64,000 nucleotides of DNA, taken from contig CACNUO010000002.1 in NCBI GenBank assembly GCA_902623585.1, forward strand, positions 18,243 through 82,242. Reading direction: 5' to 3'. Each line of letters begins with the position of its first letter. Positions within the stretch are counted from its first letter, which is position 1. Shown here one piece after another: positions 8,451 to 17,534 of the stretch. Source of the DNA: an uncultured Alphaproteobacteria bacterium. GTDB taxonomy: Bacteria; Pseudomonadota; Alphaproteobacteria; HIMB59; GCA-002718135. The translations under genes and the position numbers were made by a program. Under the pieces are notes generated by a model. The model was not told where the DNA came from and did not search any database. It saw only the letters and a list, made by a program, of their open reading frames with translations.

Positions 8451-8456
8451 TATAAT
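8451..8456 (+). promoter_or_regulatory. Candidate -10 box for the iolD operon
   Basis: A perfect TATAAT lies 30 bases before the iolD ATG, in the divergent gap 8386-8486. No convincing -35 element sits 16-18 bases upstream; TTGTTT at 8424-8429 is too far away. The reading is weak because the gap is almost pure A+T. Confidence 0.25.
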
Positions 8457-8486
8457 AGTATCTATTTTTTTTTGGGAAAGGAACAC

Positions 8487-10331
8487 ATGAAAACAGTTAG
8501 AATGTCATGTTCACATGCATTAATTAAATATTTAACTATGCAAAAAATTTTAATTAATGGAAAAAAAGAACCACTATTTCCAGGTGCTTTCGGTATTTAT
8601 GGCCATGGTAATGTTGCTTGTATTGGACAAGCGATGGAAGAATATCAAAATGAACTTCCTGGATATAGAGGTCATCATGAACAAAATATGGCATTAACAG
8701 GTATTGCATATGCTCGTGCCAAAAGAAGACAACAAATATTTGTTGCAACTTCATCTGTTGGACCTGGTTCTACTAATATGGTTACAGCTGCTGCAGTTGC
8801 TTTAAGTAATAGACTTCCAATTTTACTTTTACCAGGTGATACATTTTCTAGTCGTTTTCCAGATCCTGTTTTACAACAAGTAGAACATTTTAATTCTCCT
8901 TCAGAAACTCAAAATGATTCATTTAAATCTGTATCAAGATATTTTGACCGCATAACTAGACCTGAACAAATTTTAACATCTTTACCGCAAGCAATTAATG
9001 TAATGCTTGATCCTGCAGACTGTGGCCCAGCAGTAATTTCTATGTCTCAAGATGTTCAAGGAGAAGCGTATGATTATCCTGAAATCTTTTTTGAGGAAAA
9101 AATTCATGAAATTAGAAGAATTCATCCTGATCCAAATCAAATAGAAAAGGCAGCTGATAAATTAAAACAATCTAAACAACCAATTATTATTTCAGGTGGA
9201 GGTGTTTTATATTCAGAAGCAGAAGAGGAAATTTCCGCTTTTGCAAAAAAACATAATATTCCAGTAACAGCAACTGTGATGGGTATTGGATGTATGAATA
9301 AAGATGATCCCTATTATATAAGTGCAATTGGATGCTTAGGTGAAGGTTCATCTAATAACCTTGCTACTGATACAGATTTAGCACTAGCCGTGGGAACAAA
9401 GTTAGGAGATTTTACAACTGGTTCTTGGACTAATTTTGAAAATGAAAATTTTCAACTTGTATCAATAAATACTTCACGATTTGACACTACAAAACATCGC
9501 GCTACTCCTGTTGTAAGTGATGCAAAAATTGGACTTAAAGAATTATCAAAAGCATTAGGGGATTGGAAAGCACCAGATAATTGGTACCAACGTTCAATTG
9601 AGGAAAGAAATAAATGGGATGAATATGTTGCCAAAGAAAGTGGACCAACAAATCAAGAATTACCATCCTATGCTCATGCTGTAGGTGCAGTTTATAGAAA
9701 TTCAGACCCATCAGATATTGTAGTGACTGCAGCTGGAGGGTTAGTTGGCGAAGTGGTTCAAATATGGAAACCTAAAGAACTAAATACTTTTGAAACTGAA
9801 TGGGGTTTTAGTTGCATGAGTTATGAAATATCAGGTGCGCTTGGAATCAAAATGGCAAAACCTGAACAAGATGTAATTGTATTTGTAGGCGATGGCTCAT
9901 ACCTCTTACAAAATAGCGATATCTACAGTTCAGTTTTATATGATAAAAAATTAATTATAGTTGTTTGTGATAATGGTGGTCATATGGTTATTAATAGATT
10001 GCAACTAGCAAAAGGTGGCAATGAATATCTTTGCAATCTCAATGCTGCAAGAGCGACAAATGTACAGTTTGTAGATTTTGAAGCTCACGCAAAAAGTATG
10101 GGGGCAAATGGTGAGACTGTTAAATCTATTGCAGAGTTAGAGACCGCTTTTAAAAGAGCAAAAGAATCAGACAAAACATACGTAATTTCTATGAAAACAG
10201 ATGGATATGAATGGTTAGAAGGAACAGCTTTTTGGGAAAGTCCAACACTTGAAGTGGATAATACCGAAGGTAAGAAATCAGCTCTTAACGAATTTTTAGA
10301 AGGAAAAAATAAACAACGTAAGGGTGTATAA
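8487..10331 (+). CDS. iolD: IolD-type ThDP-dependent acylhydrolase
   Basis: A 614-residue thiamine-diphosphate enzyme matching 3D-(3,5/4)-trihydroxycyclohexane-1,2-dione hydrolase in length and sequence style: FPGAFGIYGHGNVACIGQA, the conserved glutamate in GHHEQNMAL, and the ThDP/Mg motif VFVGDGSYLLQNSDI ending VVCDN. I chose the ATG at 8487 because a good AAAGGA ribosome site sits just upstream; a TTG at 8472 would put that site inside the gene. IolD opens the ring of diketo-inositol in myo-inositol breakdown. The usual partners iolB, iolC and iolE are absent from the window, so a related cyclic polyol or another diketone substrate is possible. Confidence 0.88.
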   Translation: MKTVRMSCSHALIKYLTMQKILINGKKEPLFPGAFGIYGHGNVACIGQAMEEYQNELPGYRGHHEQNMALTGIAYARAKRRQQIFVATSSVGPGSTNMVTAAAVALSNRLPILLLPGDTFSSRFPDPVLQQVEHFNSPSETQNDSFKSVSRYFDRITRPEQILTSLPQAINVMLDPADCGPAVISMSQDVQGEAYDYPEIFFEEKIHEIRRIHPDPNQIEKAADKLKQSKQPIIISGGGVLYSEAEEEISAFAKKHNIPVTATVMGIGCMNKDDPYYISAIGCLGEGSSNNLATDTDLALAVGTKLGDFTTGSWTNFENENFQLVSINTSRFDTTKHRATPVVSDAKIGLKELSKALGDWKAPDNWYQRSIEERNKWDEYVAKESGPTNQELPSYAHAVGAVYRNSDPSDIVVTAAGGLVGEVVQIWKPKELNTFETEWGFSCMSYEISGALGIKMAKPEQDVIVFVGDGSYLLQNSDIYSSVLYDKKLIIVVCDNGGHMVINRLQLAKGGNEYLCNLNAARATNVQFVDFEAHAKSMGANGETVKSIAELETAFKRAKESDKTYVISMKTDGYEWLEGTAFWESPTLEVDNTEGKKSALNEFLEGKNKQRKGV

Positions 10332-10365
10332 AAATAAATCTCTTTTTCTAAAATTTAAAAATTAT

Positions 10366-11394
10366 ATGAGTCAAAAAAAGCCTATAATTTTATTAGATCC
10401 ATATCCAAGAACAATGGATCTACTTTTTTCTAAAGAAAATTTAAAATACTTAAAAAATAATTTTAAGCTTATTACTGCTCCAAATAAAAATAAAAATATT
10501 TTTTATGAAAAAAATTTACCAAAGGCAGATTATATTTTTGGGCAACCCAATTTACCTTCATCTTTAATTTCTAAATCCACAAAACTTAAAGCAATATTTA
10601 ATGTAGAGAGTAATTTTATGGATAATATGGATTACGATTATTGTTTTAGAAAAGGAATACATGTTTTAGCAACATCTCCTGTATTTGCTCAACCTGTTGC
10701 TGAAATGGCAATCGGCCTTACTTTATCGATAGCCAGAAGCATTCATATTGCTCACTCAGACTTTATTTCAAAAAAAGAAAAATATGGTGGAGCAATTAGT
10801 CAGAATAATTTTTTAATAAAAAATAAAACATTTGGTTTAATTGGATTTGGTGATTTAGCTAAATCACTTACTCCCATACTCAAAGCATTCTCTAATAAAA
10901 TTATTGCCTATGATCCTTGGATTCCCAATAAAGAAATCGAAAAATTTGATGCTAAGCCTACTAGTTTAAATTCGTTACTCAAAAATGCTGACATCATTTA
11001 TGTACTTGCATCCATTACTTCTTCTAATGAATCCATGATTAATTCATCTAAGCTTAAATTAATAAAAGATGGATCAGTGTTTGTCTTAATGAGTAGAGCA
11101 GCCATAATAAATTTTGATGATTTTTATAATTTTTTAAAAAATAGAAATGTGTTTGCTGCCATTGATGTTTTTCCACAAGAACCATTTCCTAAAAATCATA
11201 AATTAAGAAAACTCAAAAATGTAATTTTTTCTCCGCATAGAGCTGGGGCATTAGACAGTGCATTTAAAGAGATGGGTGAATTAGTAATTCAAGATTTAAA
11301 ACTTATTTCAAAAGGCCTGCCTCCTAAATTATGCAAAAAAGCTGAAAGAGAAACTGTTAAATATTTACGCTCAAAACCAGTTGATATTAATTAA
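10366..11394 (+). CDS. D-2-hydroxyacid dehydrogenase (NAD-binding)
   Basis: A 342-residue member of the D-isomer-specific 2-hydroxyacid dehydrogenase family. The cofactor motif is LIGFGDLAKSL, with catalytic residues in LMSRAAIINF (Arg), FPQEPFPKNH (Glu) and FSPHRAGAL (His). A GTG at 10324 overlapping iolD would add 14 lysine-rich residues not expected in the family, so I prefer the ATG at 10366. It lies 34 bases after iolD and 21 bases before the ABC ATPase, suggesting one transcription unit. Its sequence differs clearly from the family member at 7420-8385, so the two are not recent duplicates. The substrate is unknown. Confidence 0.8.
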   Translation: MSQKKPIILLDPYPRTMDLLFSKENLKYLKNNFKLITAPNKNKNIFYEKNLPKADYIFGQPNLPSSLISKSTKLKAIFNVESNFMDNMDYDYCFRKGIHVLATSPVFAQPVAEMAIGLTLSIARSIHIAHSDFISKKEKYGGAISQNNFLIKNKTFGLIGFGDLAKSLTPILKAFSNKIIAYDPWIPNKEIEKFDAKPTSLNSLLKNADIIYVLASITSSNESMINSSKLKLIKDGSVFVLMSRAAIINFDDFYNFLKNRNVFAAIDVFPQEPFPKNHKLRKLKNVIFSPHRAGALDSAFKEMGELVIQDLKLISKGLPPKLCKKAERETVKYLRSKPVDIN

Positions 11395-11415
11395 AATTTA
11401 TTTAAAAACACACTT

Positions 11416-12162
11416 ATGTCAGATAACTTAGTACTGGAAGCTAAATCAGTTTCAAAATTTTTTGGTACTATTACAGCTCTTCAAAATGTAGATCTTCATT
11501 TAAATAAAGGCGAAGTTCTTGGTGTCGTCGGCGATAACGGTGCTGGAAAGTCTACATTAATGAAAGTTTTATCTGGATTATATAAGCCAAGTGAAGGATC
11601 TCTTTTTTTTGATAAAGAAAAAGTAACTTTAAATAGTCCCAGAGACTCTCAAAATTTGGGCTTAGAAATGGTATATCAAGATTTAGCACTAGCTGGTAAT
11701 CTCCCTATCGGTGATAATATTTTTTTAGGAAGAGAGCCAACAAGAAAGGTTGGTCCTTTCAATTTTTTAGATCATAAAAAAAGAAAACAGTTAACGGAAG
11801 AGCATCTTGCAAAACTTAAAATAAACGTAAAGAGTGCTGATCAAAAGGTTGAAGAATTATCAGGCGGACAAAGACAAGCAGTTGCAATTGCTAGAGCTAC
11901 AGCTTTTAATGCAAAAATTGTATTGATGGATGAACCAACAGCAGCACTTGCTGTTAAAGAAGTTGGAAAGGTTCTAGATTTAATTTTAAATCTAAAAAAA
12001 TTAGGTGTTAGTGTAATAGTAATTAGTCACCGAATGGATGATATTTTTACTGTTTGTGATCGCGTAATGGCACTTTTTCAAGGAACAAACTTCGCTGAAT
12101 CAGAATTAAAAAACACTTCAAGAGACGAAGTGATTGGATGGATCATGGGGAAAAAAGATTAA
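11416..12162 (+). CDS. Sugar ABC importer ATPase, CUT2 type, half-size
   Basis: A 248-residue ABC ATPase with Walker A GDNGAGKST, Q-loop MVYQDLALAG, signature LSGGQRQAVAIAR and Walker B IVLMDEPTAAL. Ribose-type (RbsA) ATPases normally carry two fused cassettes of about 500 residues. This one has a single cassette, as in FrcA, and so should act as a homodimer. It energises uptake of a monosaccharide or polyol with the permease that begins on its stop codon and the binding protein at 13258. The neighbouring iolD makes inositol or a similar polyol a reasonable but unproven substrate. Confidence 0.9.
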   Translation: MSDNLVLEAKSVSKFFGTITALQNVDLHLNKGEVLGVVGDNGAGKSTLMKVLSGLYKPSEGSLFFDKEKVTLNSPRDSQNLGLEMVYQDLALAGNLPIGDNIFLGREPTRKVGPFNFLDHKKRKQLTEEHLAKLKINVKSADQKVEELSGGQRQAVAIARATAFNAKIVLMDEPTAALAVKEVGKVLDLILNLKKLGVSVIVISHRMDDIFTVCDRVMALFQGTNFAESELKNTSRDEVIGWIMGKKD

Positions 12163-13169
12163 TGGATAAGAATCAAGAAACTTTATTTGTCAGACTTATT
12201 CCTTTTTTTGAGAGATATGGAATCTTATTACTGATCCTAATAATGATTGCTGTCCTACATTTGTTGCAACCTGATGTGTTTTTATCATGGAGAAATGTAA
12301 CAAATATTTTTAAACAAGTGTCTTGGCAGTCTATGTTAGCGCTTGGTGTCTTTATGGTCATTGTAACTGCAGGTATAGATCTATCAGTCGGTTCAATTAT
12401 TATGTTATCATTAATGGGACTCGCTATTGCTTCGAAGGCAGGAATGCCTTGGTACGTTGTCATGTTAGTTGCACCAGCAATTGGATTTTTGTGCGGTATG
12501 TTTAATGGTATTGGCATTACCTTACTTCGAATGCCTCATCCATTCATCATGACATTGGGAACGCTTTACATATTTAGAGGTATTGGAAATCTTATATCCG
12601 GAGGTGTGCCAATAACAGGTTTTGCTGAACAGATAAGAGTTATCGGAAATGGTAAAATTAAACTGGATGTTTTTTTTGGAGAAGGGGCGCGAGAGTATAT
12701 TCCTACAAGTTTAATTTTAATGATTGTTATATTCTTTATCTTTTGGGTTTTTTTAAATCATACACGAATAGGTAAATGGATTTATGCGATTGGTGGTAAC
12801 CCTGGCGCAGCAAGAGCAGCAGGTATAAATGTAGATCGTATTTTAATCGTAGTTTACACCCTTTGTGGTTTCTTGGCTGGTATTGGAGGTTTAATTTTAG
12901 CTGGAAGAACAAACTCTGCTTATCCAAATGCTGGTTTACAATCTGAGCTAGATGCGATTGCAGCAGTCATTATAGGGGGAGCAAGCTTCTTCGGGGGCAG
13001 AGGAACGGTTTTAGGTGTGTTTGCTGGAGTCATGATTATGGGTATACTCCGAAATGGTCTAAATCTAATGAATGTTAGTGTTTTCTGGCAACAGGTTCTT
13101 ATTGGTTCAATTATTATTTTGGCCGTTTATATTGATGTTCTAAGAAGACAACTTGCGACCAGAACATAA
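12162..13169 (+). CDS. Sugar ABC importer permease, CUT2 (RbsC/FrcC type)
   Basis: A 335-residue membrane protein with eight to ten hydrophobic helices and family motifs GIDLSVGSIIML, GMFNGIGITLL and AIAAVIIGGASFFGGRG. I place the start at the ATG that shares its first base with the ATPase stop (TAATG), preceded by GGGGAAAAA. An in-frame ATG 24 bases upstream lies inside the ATPase gene. It forms the channel of the importer encoded by 11416-14175. Confidence 0.92.
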   Translation: MDKNQETLFVRLIPFFERYGILLLILIMIAVLHLLQPDVFLSWRNVTNIFKQVSWQSMLALGVFMVIVTAGIDLSVGSIIMLSLMGLAIASKAGMPWYVVMLVAPAIGFLCGMFNGIGITLLRMPHPFIMTLGTLYIFRGIGNLISGGVPITGFAEQIRVIGNGKIKLDVFFGEGAREYIPTSLILMIVIFFIFWVFLNHTRIGKWIYAIGGNPGAARAAGINVDRILIVVYTLCGFLAGIGGLILAGRTNSAYPNAGLQSELDAIAAVIIGGASFFGGRGTVLGVFAGVMIMGILRNGLNLMNVSVFWQQVLIGSIIILAVYIDVLRRQLATRT

Positions 13170-13257
13170 TATTAAAAAATAATCGCTTTCTGACAAACAG
13201 TCACTTGATTAGATTTTCATTTTTGATTAATGGTTAAAAAAAAATTTAGGAGGAAAA

Positions 13258-14175
13258 ATGAAATTTTTTATTTCTATAATTACTACTTCTGTATTGTTTT
13301 TTTCAGGTAGTCTTTTAGCAGGCTCACACGCAAAAACAATAATGCTAAGTACTAAAGGACCAGGTGCTGGAAATCCATTTTGGGCTTCAGTTGAAGCTGG
13401 TGCTAAAGATGCTGCTGAAGAGTTTGGTGTAAACCTAATCATACTTTCACCACCGCAAGAAAGTGATGTTATGGCTCAGGTAGCACAAATTGAAGACCAA
13501 ATTGCAAAAGGTGTAGACGGTATTGCGATTGCACCAACTGACCCTAACGCAGTTGCACCAATTCTTGATGATGCAATGGCTTCAGGTGTTCCAGTTGTAT
13601 ACATTGATACTAACGGAATTAATGAAGGTGTAACTTTCATTGGTACAAACAATATCAATGGTGCTGCTTTAGCTGCTCAATACATTTGTGATAATGTTCC
13701 AAGTGGTTCTGATGTTGCAATTCTTCAAGGAATGATCACGCAAACTACAGGTCAGCACAGAGCTGAAGGATCTAGCAAAGGTCTTAAAGCATGTGGTATG
13801 AACGTTGTTGCTGAACTTCCAGCTAACTGGGATACTGCACAAGGTATGTCAGTAACGGAAGATATCATCACTGGTAACCCAAATCTAAAAGCAATCTTTG
13901 CTTCTAACGATAATATGGGTCTAGGTGCTATCCAAGCATTAAAAAATGCTGATATGCTAGATGATGTTGTCGTTGTTGGATTTGATGCTAACCCTGATGC
14001 TGCTGCAAGTGTAATGGCTGGTGAAATGTCAGCAACTATTGCTCAATTCTCATACAACATGGGATATATGGGTGTAGAAAATGCACTTAAGTTAGCTAAT
14101 GGTGAGAGCATTCCAGATAACATTGATACTGGAACTGTATTAGTTACTAAAGAAAACGCTTCAGACTTTATGTAA
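13258..14175 (+). CDS. Periplasmic sugar-binding protein, CUT2 (RbsB type)
   Basis: A 305-residue protein with a Sec signal peptide of about 20-25 residues (hydrophobic core followed by LLAGSHA). It has a periplasmic-binding-protein-like fold typical of RbsB: GPGAGNPFW near the N-terminus, AKGVDGIAIAPTDPNAV, GVPVVYIDT, and VVGFDANPDA near the C-terminus. A strong AGGAGG ribosome site precedes the ATG, and a rho-independent terminator follows. Codons such as AAC and TTC look enriched relative to neighbouring genes, consistent with high expression. It delivers substrate to the permease/ATPase encoded upstream. The ligand is unknown. Confidence 0.92.
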   Translation: MKFFISIITTSVLFFSGSLLAGSHAKTIMLSTKGPGAGNPFWASVEAGAKDAAEEFGVNLIILSPPQESDVMAQVAQIEDQIAKGVDGIAIAPTDPNAVAPILDDAMASGVPVVYIDTNGINEGVTFIGTNNINGAALAAQYICDNVPSGSDVAILQGMITQTTGQHRAEGSSKGLKACGMNVVAELPANWDTAQGMSVTEDIITGNPNLKAIFASNDNMGLGAIQALKNADMLDDVVVVGFDANPDAAASVMAGEMSATIAQFSYNMGYMGVENALKLANGESIPDNIDTGTVLVTKENASDFM

Positions 14176-14195
14176 GTCAAAGCTAAATTATTTTT

Positions 14196-14229
14196 AAAGG
14201 GCCGTAATTTTTTACGGCCTTTTTTTTTA
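14196..14229 (+). terminator. Rho-independent terminator after CUT2 binding protein
   Basis: GGCCGTAA (14200-14207) pairs with TTACGGCC (14212-14219) around a TTTT loop, followed by a run of about ten T. It separates the first CUT2 importer from the Gfo/Idh gene. Confidence 0.9.
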
Positions 14230-14267
14230 CTATTCCATTTTTTACAATTGATTTATAGAAACAAGTT

Positions 14268-15419
14268 ATGAAAAATATTGGTCTAATTGGTTGTGGTAAT
14301 ATTGCAGAGACTTATTTCCGGGCTCAGGAATATTTTAATAATATAAATTTTGTTGCTTGTGCTGATATTAATTTAGATGCCGCAAAAAAAACAGCTGATC
14401 AATATAATATTATTCCTTTATCAGTTGATGAGATTCTTAATGATAAGAATGTAGATATTATTCTTAATCTCACAATTCCCCAAGCTCATTATGATATATC
14501 TAAAAGAGCCCTTGAGTCTAATAAACATGTTTATTGTGAAAAACCAATGAGTGTTAAGTTTGATGAAGCAAAAGAATTATTAAATTTAGCAAAAAAAAAT
14601 AGTCTCTACATTGGGAATGCACCCGATACTTTTTTAGGAGGAGGAGGACAGCTTACTAGAAATTTAATTGATAATAATGATATTGGACAAGTTCTTACCG
14701 GGAATTTTATTTTTGCTTTTCCAGGTGTTCAAGATTTTCATCCAAGTCCTGAGTCTTGGTTTCAAGAAGGAGGAGGACCTGTAATAGATATGGGTCCATA
14801 TTTTTTCACCACACTTGTTAATCTTCTAGGTCCCGTAAAAAATATACGAGGAAGAGGAGCTAAATTTTCTGATAAAAGAGAATACAAAGCTGGTCCAAAA
14901 AAAGGAGAAACTTTTAATGTTGAAATTCCAACTTCTTATATGTTTAATATTGAGTTTCAAAATAAAGCTATCATTCAAGGTTTTATTTCATTTGATGTTT
15001 TAAATCATAAACGTAATCATATGGAGCTTTATGGAACGAAAGGTTCAATAGTAGTTCCTGATCCAAATATGTTTGGTGGTCCAGTTTCCATATCTGGTGA
15101 GTTTGGATCTGAATGGAGAGATATTAGCGTCGAAGATAAACCCCTTGGAAAAACAAATATTGTTAACCATAGTGGAAGAAGTAATGAGGCGCCTGAACAA
15201 GCAAACTACAGGGGTATTGGGTTAGCTGAAATGATTGACGCTATCGAAAATAATAGAATGCATAGGTGTAATGGAGAACTTGCTCTTCACGTTTTAGATG
15301 TAATCGAGTGTGCTATGATTTCTTCAATTTATAAAGTGGAAGTAGAGCTCCGTTCTTCGTGTGTAAAGCCTGAACCCATGCATGACGATTTCATAAGGCA
15401 AATCCTAAAAAAAATATAA
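14268..15419 (+). CDS. Gfo/Idh/MocA-family oxidoreductase
   Basis: A 383-residue NAD(P)-dependent sugar oxidoreductase. It has the N-terminal Rossmann motif IGLIGCGNIAETY, the family's conserved EKP in YCEKPMSVKFDEA, GGGPVIDMGPYF in the C-terminal substrate domain, and DPNMFGG. Such enzymes oxidise inositol, glucose or 3-position hydroxyls of sugars. It lies alone between the terminator of one CUT2 importer and the binding-protein gene of the next. It is clearly paralogous to the gene at 35876-37021 along its whole length, sharing the NLTIP, APDTFLG, GGP-DMGPY and DPNMFGG blocks. The substrate is unknown. Confidence 0.87.
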   Translation: MKNIGLIGCGNIAETYFRAQEYFNNINFVACADINLDAAKKTADQYNIIPLSVDEILNDKNVDIILNLTIPQAHYDISKRALESNKHVYCEKPMSVKFDEAKELLNLAKKNSLYIGNAPDTFLGGGGQLTRNLIDNNDIGQVLTGNFIFAFPGVQDFHPSPESWFQEGGGPVIDMGPYFFTTLVNLLGPVKNIRGRGAKFSDKREYKAGPKKGETFNVEIPTSYMFNIEFQNKAIIQGFISFDVLNHKRNHMELYGTKGSIVVPDPNMFGGPVSISGEFGSEWRDISVEDKPLGKTNIVNHSGRSNEAPEQANYRGIGLAEMIDAIENNRMHRCNGELALHVLDVIECAMISSIYKVEVELRSSCVKPEPMHDDFIRQILKKI

Positions 15420-15530
15420 AATTTGCTTAGCTATTGATTAGTGCGATAATTTTACAGACTAATTCCTGATATTTCTCCTTGTTTTACATACCCATTCTTG
15501 CTAGGAAAATATTATTTATAGGAGGAATGC

Positions 15531-16496
15531 ATGAAAAAAATTGCTTCAATTATTCTTGCCTCTGTAGCGCTTTTTGCTACTTCAGCGAAGGCAGAATACA
15601 AATTTAACTTCGTAATGCACAGTGATACGAACAATGCTTTCTGGGCAGCTGTTCACAAAGGTTTTAAAGATGCTTGTGCACAAATTAATGCTGATTGCCA
15701 AATGTTAACTCTTTCAGGTGATGGAGACCAACAAGAGCAATTACAAAACTTAGAGTCTTCAATAGCTCAAGGTGTTGATGGTATCGTAACTACAATTACT
15801 AACCCAACTATCTTTGATGCTGCAGTTGATGAAGCATTAGCTGCTGGTATTCCAGTAATTACAGCTAATACTGATGATCCAGAAGGTGCTGCTGGTAGTA
15901 ACAGACTAGCATATGTTGGACAAGACTTAGAAGCAGCTGGTTATGAATTAACAGCTAATCTTTCTGAAATGTTTCCTGATGGAGATATTCACGTTCTAAT
16001 CGGTGTTGCAGATATGAACCAATCATGGGCATACACTAGAGGAAACGGTATTGCACGTTTCATGGAAGATTACAAAGCAGCTAACCCTGATAGAAAAGTA
16101 ACTTATGAGAAAATCGAGTCAGGTCTAGATCTTTCAACTGTTGGAAACAGAGTGGCAGCTTATGTTCAAGCTAACCCAAATACAACTGCATATCTTGATG
16201 TAGGTTTCTGGGAAGCTGGTGCAGCTGCAGCAGTAAGAAACTTAGGTTACGGACCTGGTGAAATACTTCTTGCTGGTTTTGACTTAGTTGACGTAGTTTT
16301 CGAAGAAATGGACAAAGGTTATGTTCAACTAACAGTTGACCAACAACCATACTACCAAGGTTACATGTCAGTTCACCAATTATACTTAATGAACAAGTAT
16401 GGTTTAAGTGCACTAGATATCAACACTGGTAAAGCTATGATTGGTCCTGATGATGTTGAAACAATCAGATCATTCAAAGGAATGTCAGTTAGATAA
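15531..16496 (+). CDS. Periplasmic sugar-binding protein, CUT2 type
   Basis: A 321-residue protein with a Sec signal peptide ending near ATSAKAEYK. It has a periplasmic-binding-protein-like fold: MHSDTNNAFWAAVHKG, AQGVDGIVTTITNP, GIPVITANTDDPEG, and LLAGFDLVDVVF. An excellent AGGAGG ribosome site sits 5 bases before the ATG. The gene uses AAC, TTC and GCT codons heavily, as expected for an abundant periplasmic protein. It is the first gene of binding protein-permease-ATPase, with a strong hairpin terminator between it and the permease. The ligand is unknown; it is only distantly similar to the binding protein at 13258. Confidence 0.92.
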   Translation: MKKIASIILASVALFATSAKAEYKFNFVMHSDTNNAFWAAVHKGFKDACAQINADCQMLTLSGDGDQQEQLQNLESSIAQGVDGIVTTITNPTIFDAAVDEALAAGIPVITANTDDPEGAAGSNRLAYVGQDLEAAGYELTANLSEMFPDGDIHVLIGVADMNQSWAYTRGNGIARFMEDYKAANPDRKVTYEKIESGLDLSTVGNRVAAYVQANPNTTAYLDVGFWEAGAAAAVRNLGYGPGEILLAGFDLVDVVFEEMDKGYVQLTVDQQPYYQGYMSVHQLYLMNKYGLSALDINTGKAMIGPDDVETIRSFKGMSVR

Positions 16497-16503
16497 ATAT
16501 CTT

Positions 16504-16538
16504 AACCAGGCTCTTTAAATAGAGCCTGGTTTTTTTTT
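16504..16538 (+). terminator. Intercistronic hairpin/terminator between binding protein and permease
   Basis: An 11-base perfect stem, AACCAGGCTCT (16504-16514) with AGAGCCTGGTT (16521-16531), encloses the loop TTAAAT and is followed by T's to 16538. The permease ATG is only 14 bases further on. It probably acts as an attenuator that keeps binding protein in excess over permease. Confidence 0.9.
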
Positions 16539-16551
16539 AAAATAAAAAAAT

Positions 16552-17532
16552 ATGAGTAAAAATTTTAGTCTTAGAAGTTTATTAGTAAGACCAGAAGTAG
16601 CAACCTTCTTAATGTTCCTAGCAATAATGATTGGATTTTATATTGCTAATGAAAGATTTTTAGATGCAAGAAATATAAGAATAGTTATGGGTATTACACC
16701 CGAATATATTATTGTTGCTATTGGCATCGCAATATTAATGATCTCAGGTGAATTTGATTTATCTGTAGGCTCTGTTTTTGCATTAGTCCCAATGACTATT
16801 GTACAAATGGTGCATCAAGGGATACCACCTTGGTTCGCTATTTTTCTAGGATTAATGATTGGTATTATTGTTGGTTTTGTTAATGGATTTATTACCTTAA
16901 GATTTGGAATCCCTTCTTTCATCGCAACTCTTGGAATGCTCTATATTGCTAGAAGTCTTACAACTGTAGCTACTGCAGGATTTCCACCACCATTTCCTCA
17001 TATTTTACCAAATGAGTTATTCGTTTATCAATTTGAGTTATTTAGAGCGTCCTTGTACTGGGCTCTTTTAGTTGCCGTGGTTTTAGGTGTTATGCTTCAC
17101 AGAAGTAATGTTGGTAACTGGATCTATGCAACTGGCGGAGATCAAAACGCAGCATCTTCAATGGGAATAAAGACTGGAAACGTTAAAATGTTTTGTTTCA
17201 TCTTATGCGGTTTCTTAGCTGGCTTTGCTGGAATGATTCAAACATTTAGATTGGAAGCACCATTACCATCTCAAGGATACTTATTAGAACTAGAGTCAAT
17301 TGCTGCAGCAGTTATTGGCGGTGTCAGTTTATTTGGAGGTATCGGAACAGTTTTTGGTGCCGTTATTGGCGCAATACTAATTAGGTTTTTAGAAAGTGGA
17401 ATCATTATGGCTAGAATAGATGCGGAATGGTTTAGAGCAGGTTTAGGTTCTTTAATTATCATAGCCGTAGTGTTTAATACTTATATAAGTAGAAGAGCGA
17501 CACGAATTGGTCAAAACAAGGCAAAGGATTAA
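16552..17532 (+). CDS. Sugar ABC importer permease, CUT2 type
   Basis: A 326-residue membrane protein with about eight to ten helices and the family motifs GEFDLSVGSVFALV, GFVNGFITLRFGIPSFIATLG and ESIAAAVIGGVSLFGGIG. It forms the channel for the binding protein at 15531 and pairs with the ATPase starting three bases after its stop. It begins directly downstream of a terminator-like hairpin, so expression is likely by read-through. The end is lysine/arginine-rich (RRATRIGQNKAKD), consistent with a cytoplasmic tail. Confidence 0.92.
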   Translation: MSKNFSLRSLLVRPEVATFLMFLAIMIGFYIANERFLDARNIRIVMGITPEYIIVAIGIAILMISGEFDLSVGSVFALVPMTIVQMVHQGIPPWFAIFLGLMIGIIVGFVNGFITLRFGIPSFIATLGMLYIARSLTTVATAGFPPPFPHILPNELFVYQFELFRASLYWALLVAVVLGVMLHRSNVGNWIYATGGDQNAASSMGIKTGNVKMFCFILCGFLAGFAGMIQTFRLEAPLPSQGYLLELESIAAAVIGGVSLFGGIGTVFGAVIGAILIRFLESGIIMARIDAEWFRAGLGSLIIIAVVFNTYISRRATRIGQNKAKD

Positions 17533-17534
17533 AG

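Noticed and set aside
8487..15419. Complete myo-inositol operon
   Set aside because: Only IolD and a generic Gfo/Idh protein are seen; iolB, iolC and iolE are absent from the window, so the operon cannot be claimed.
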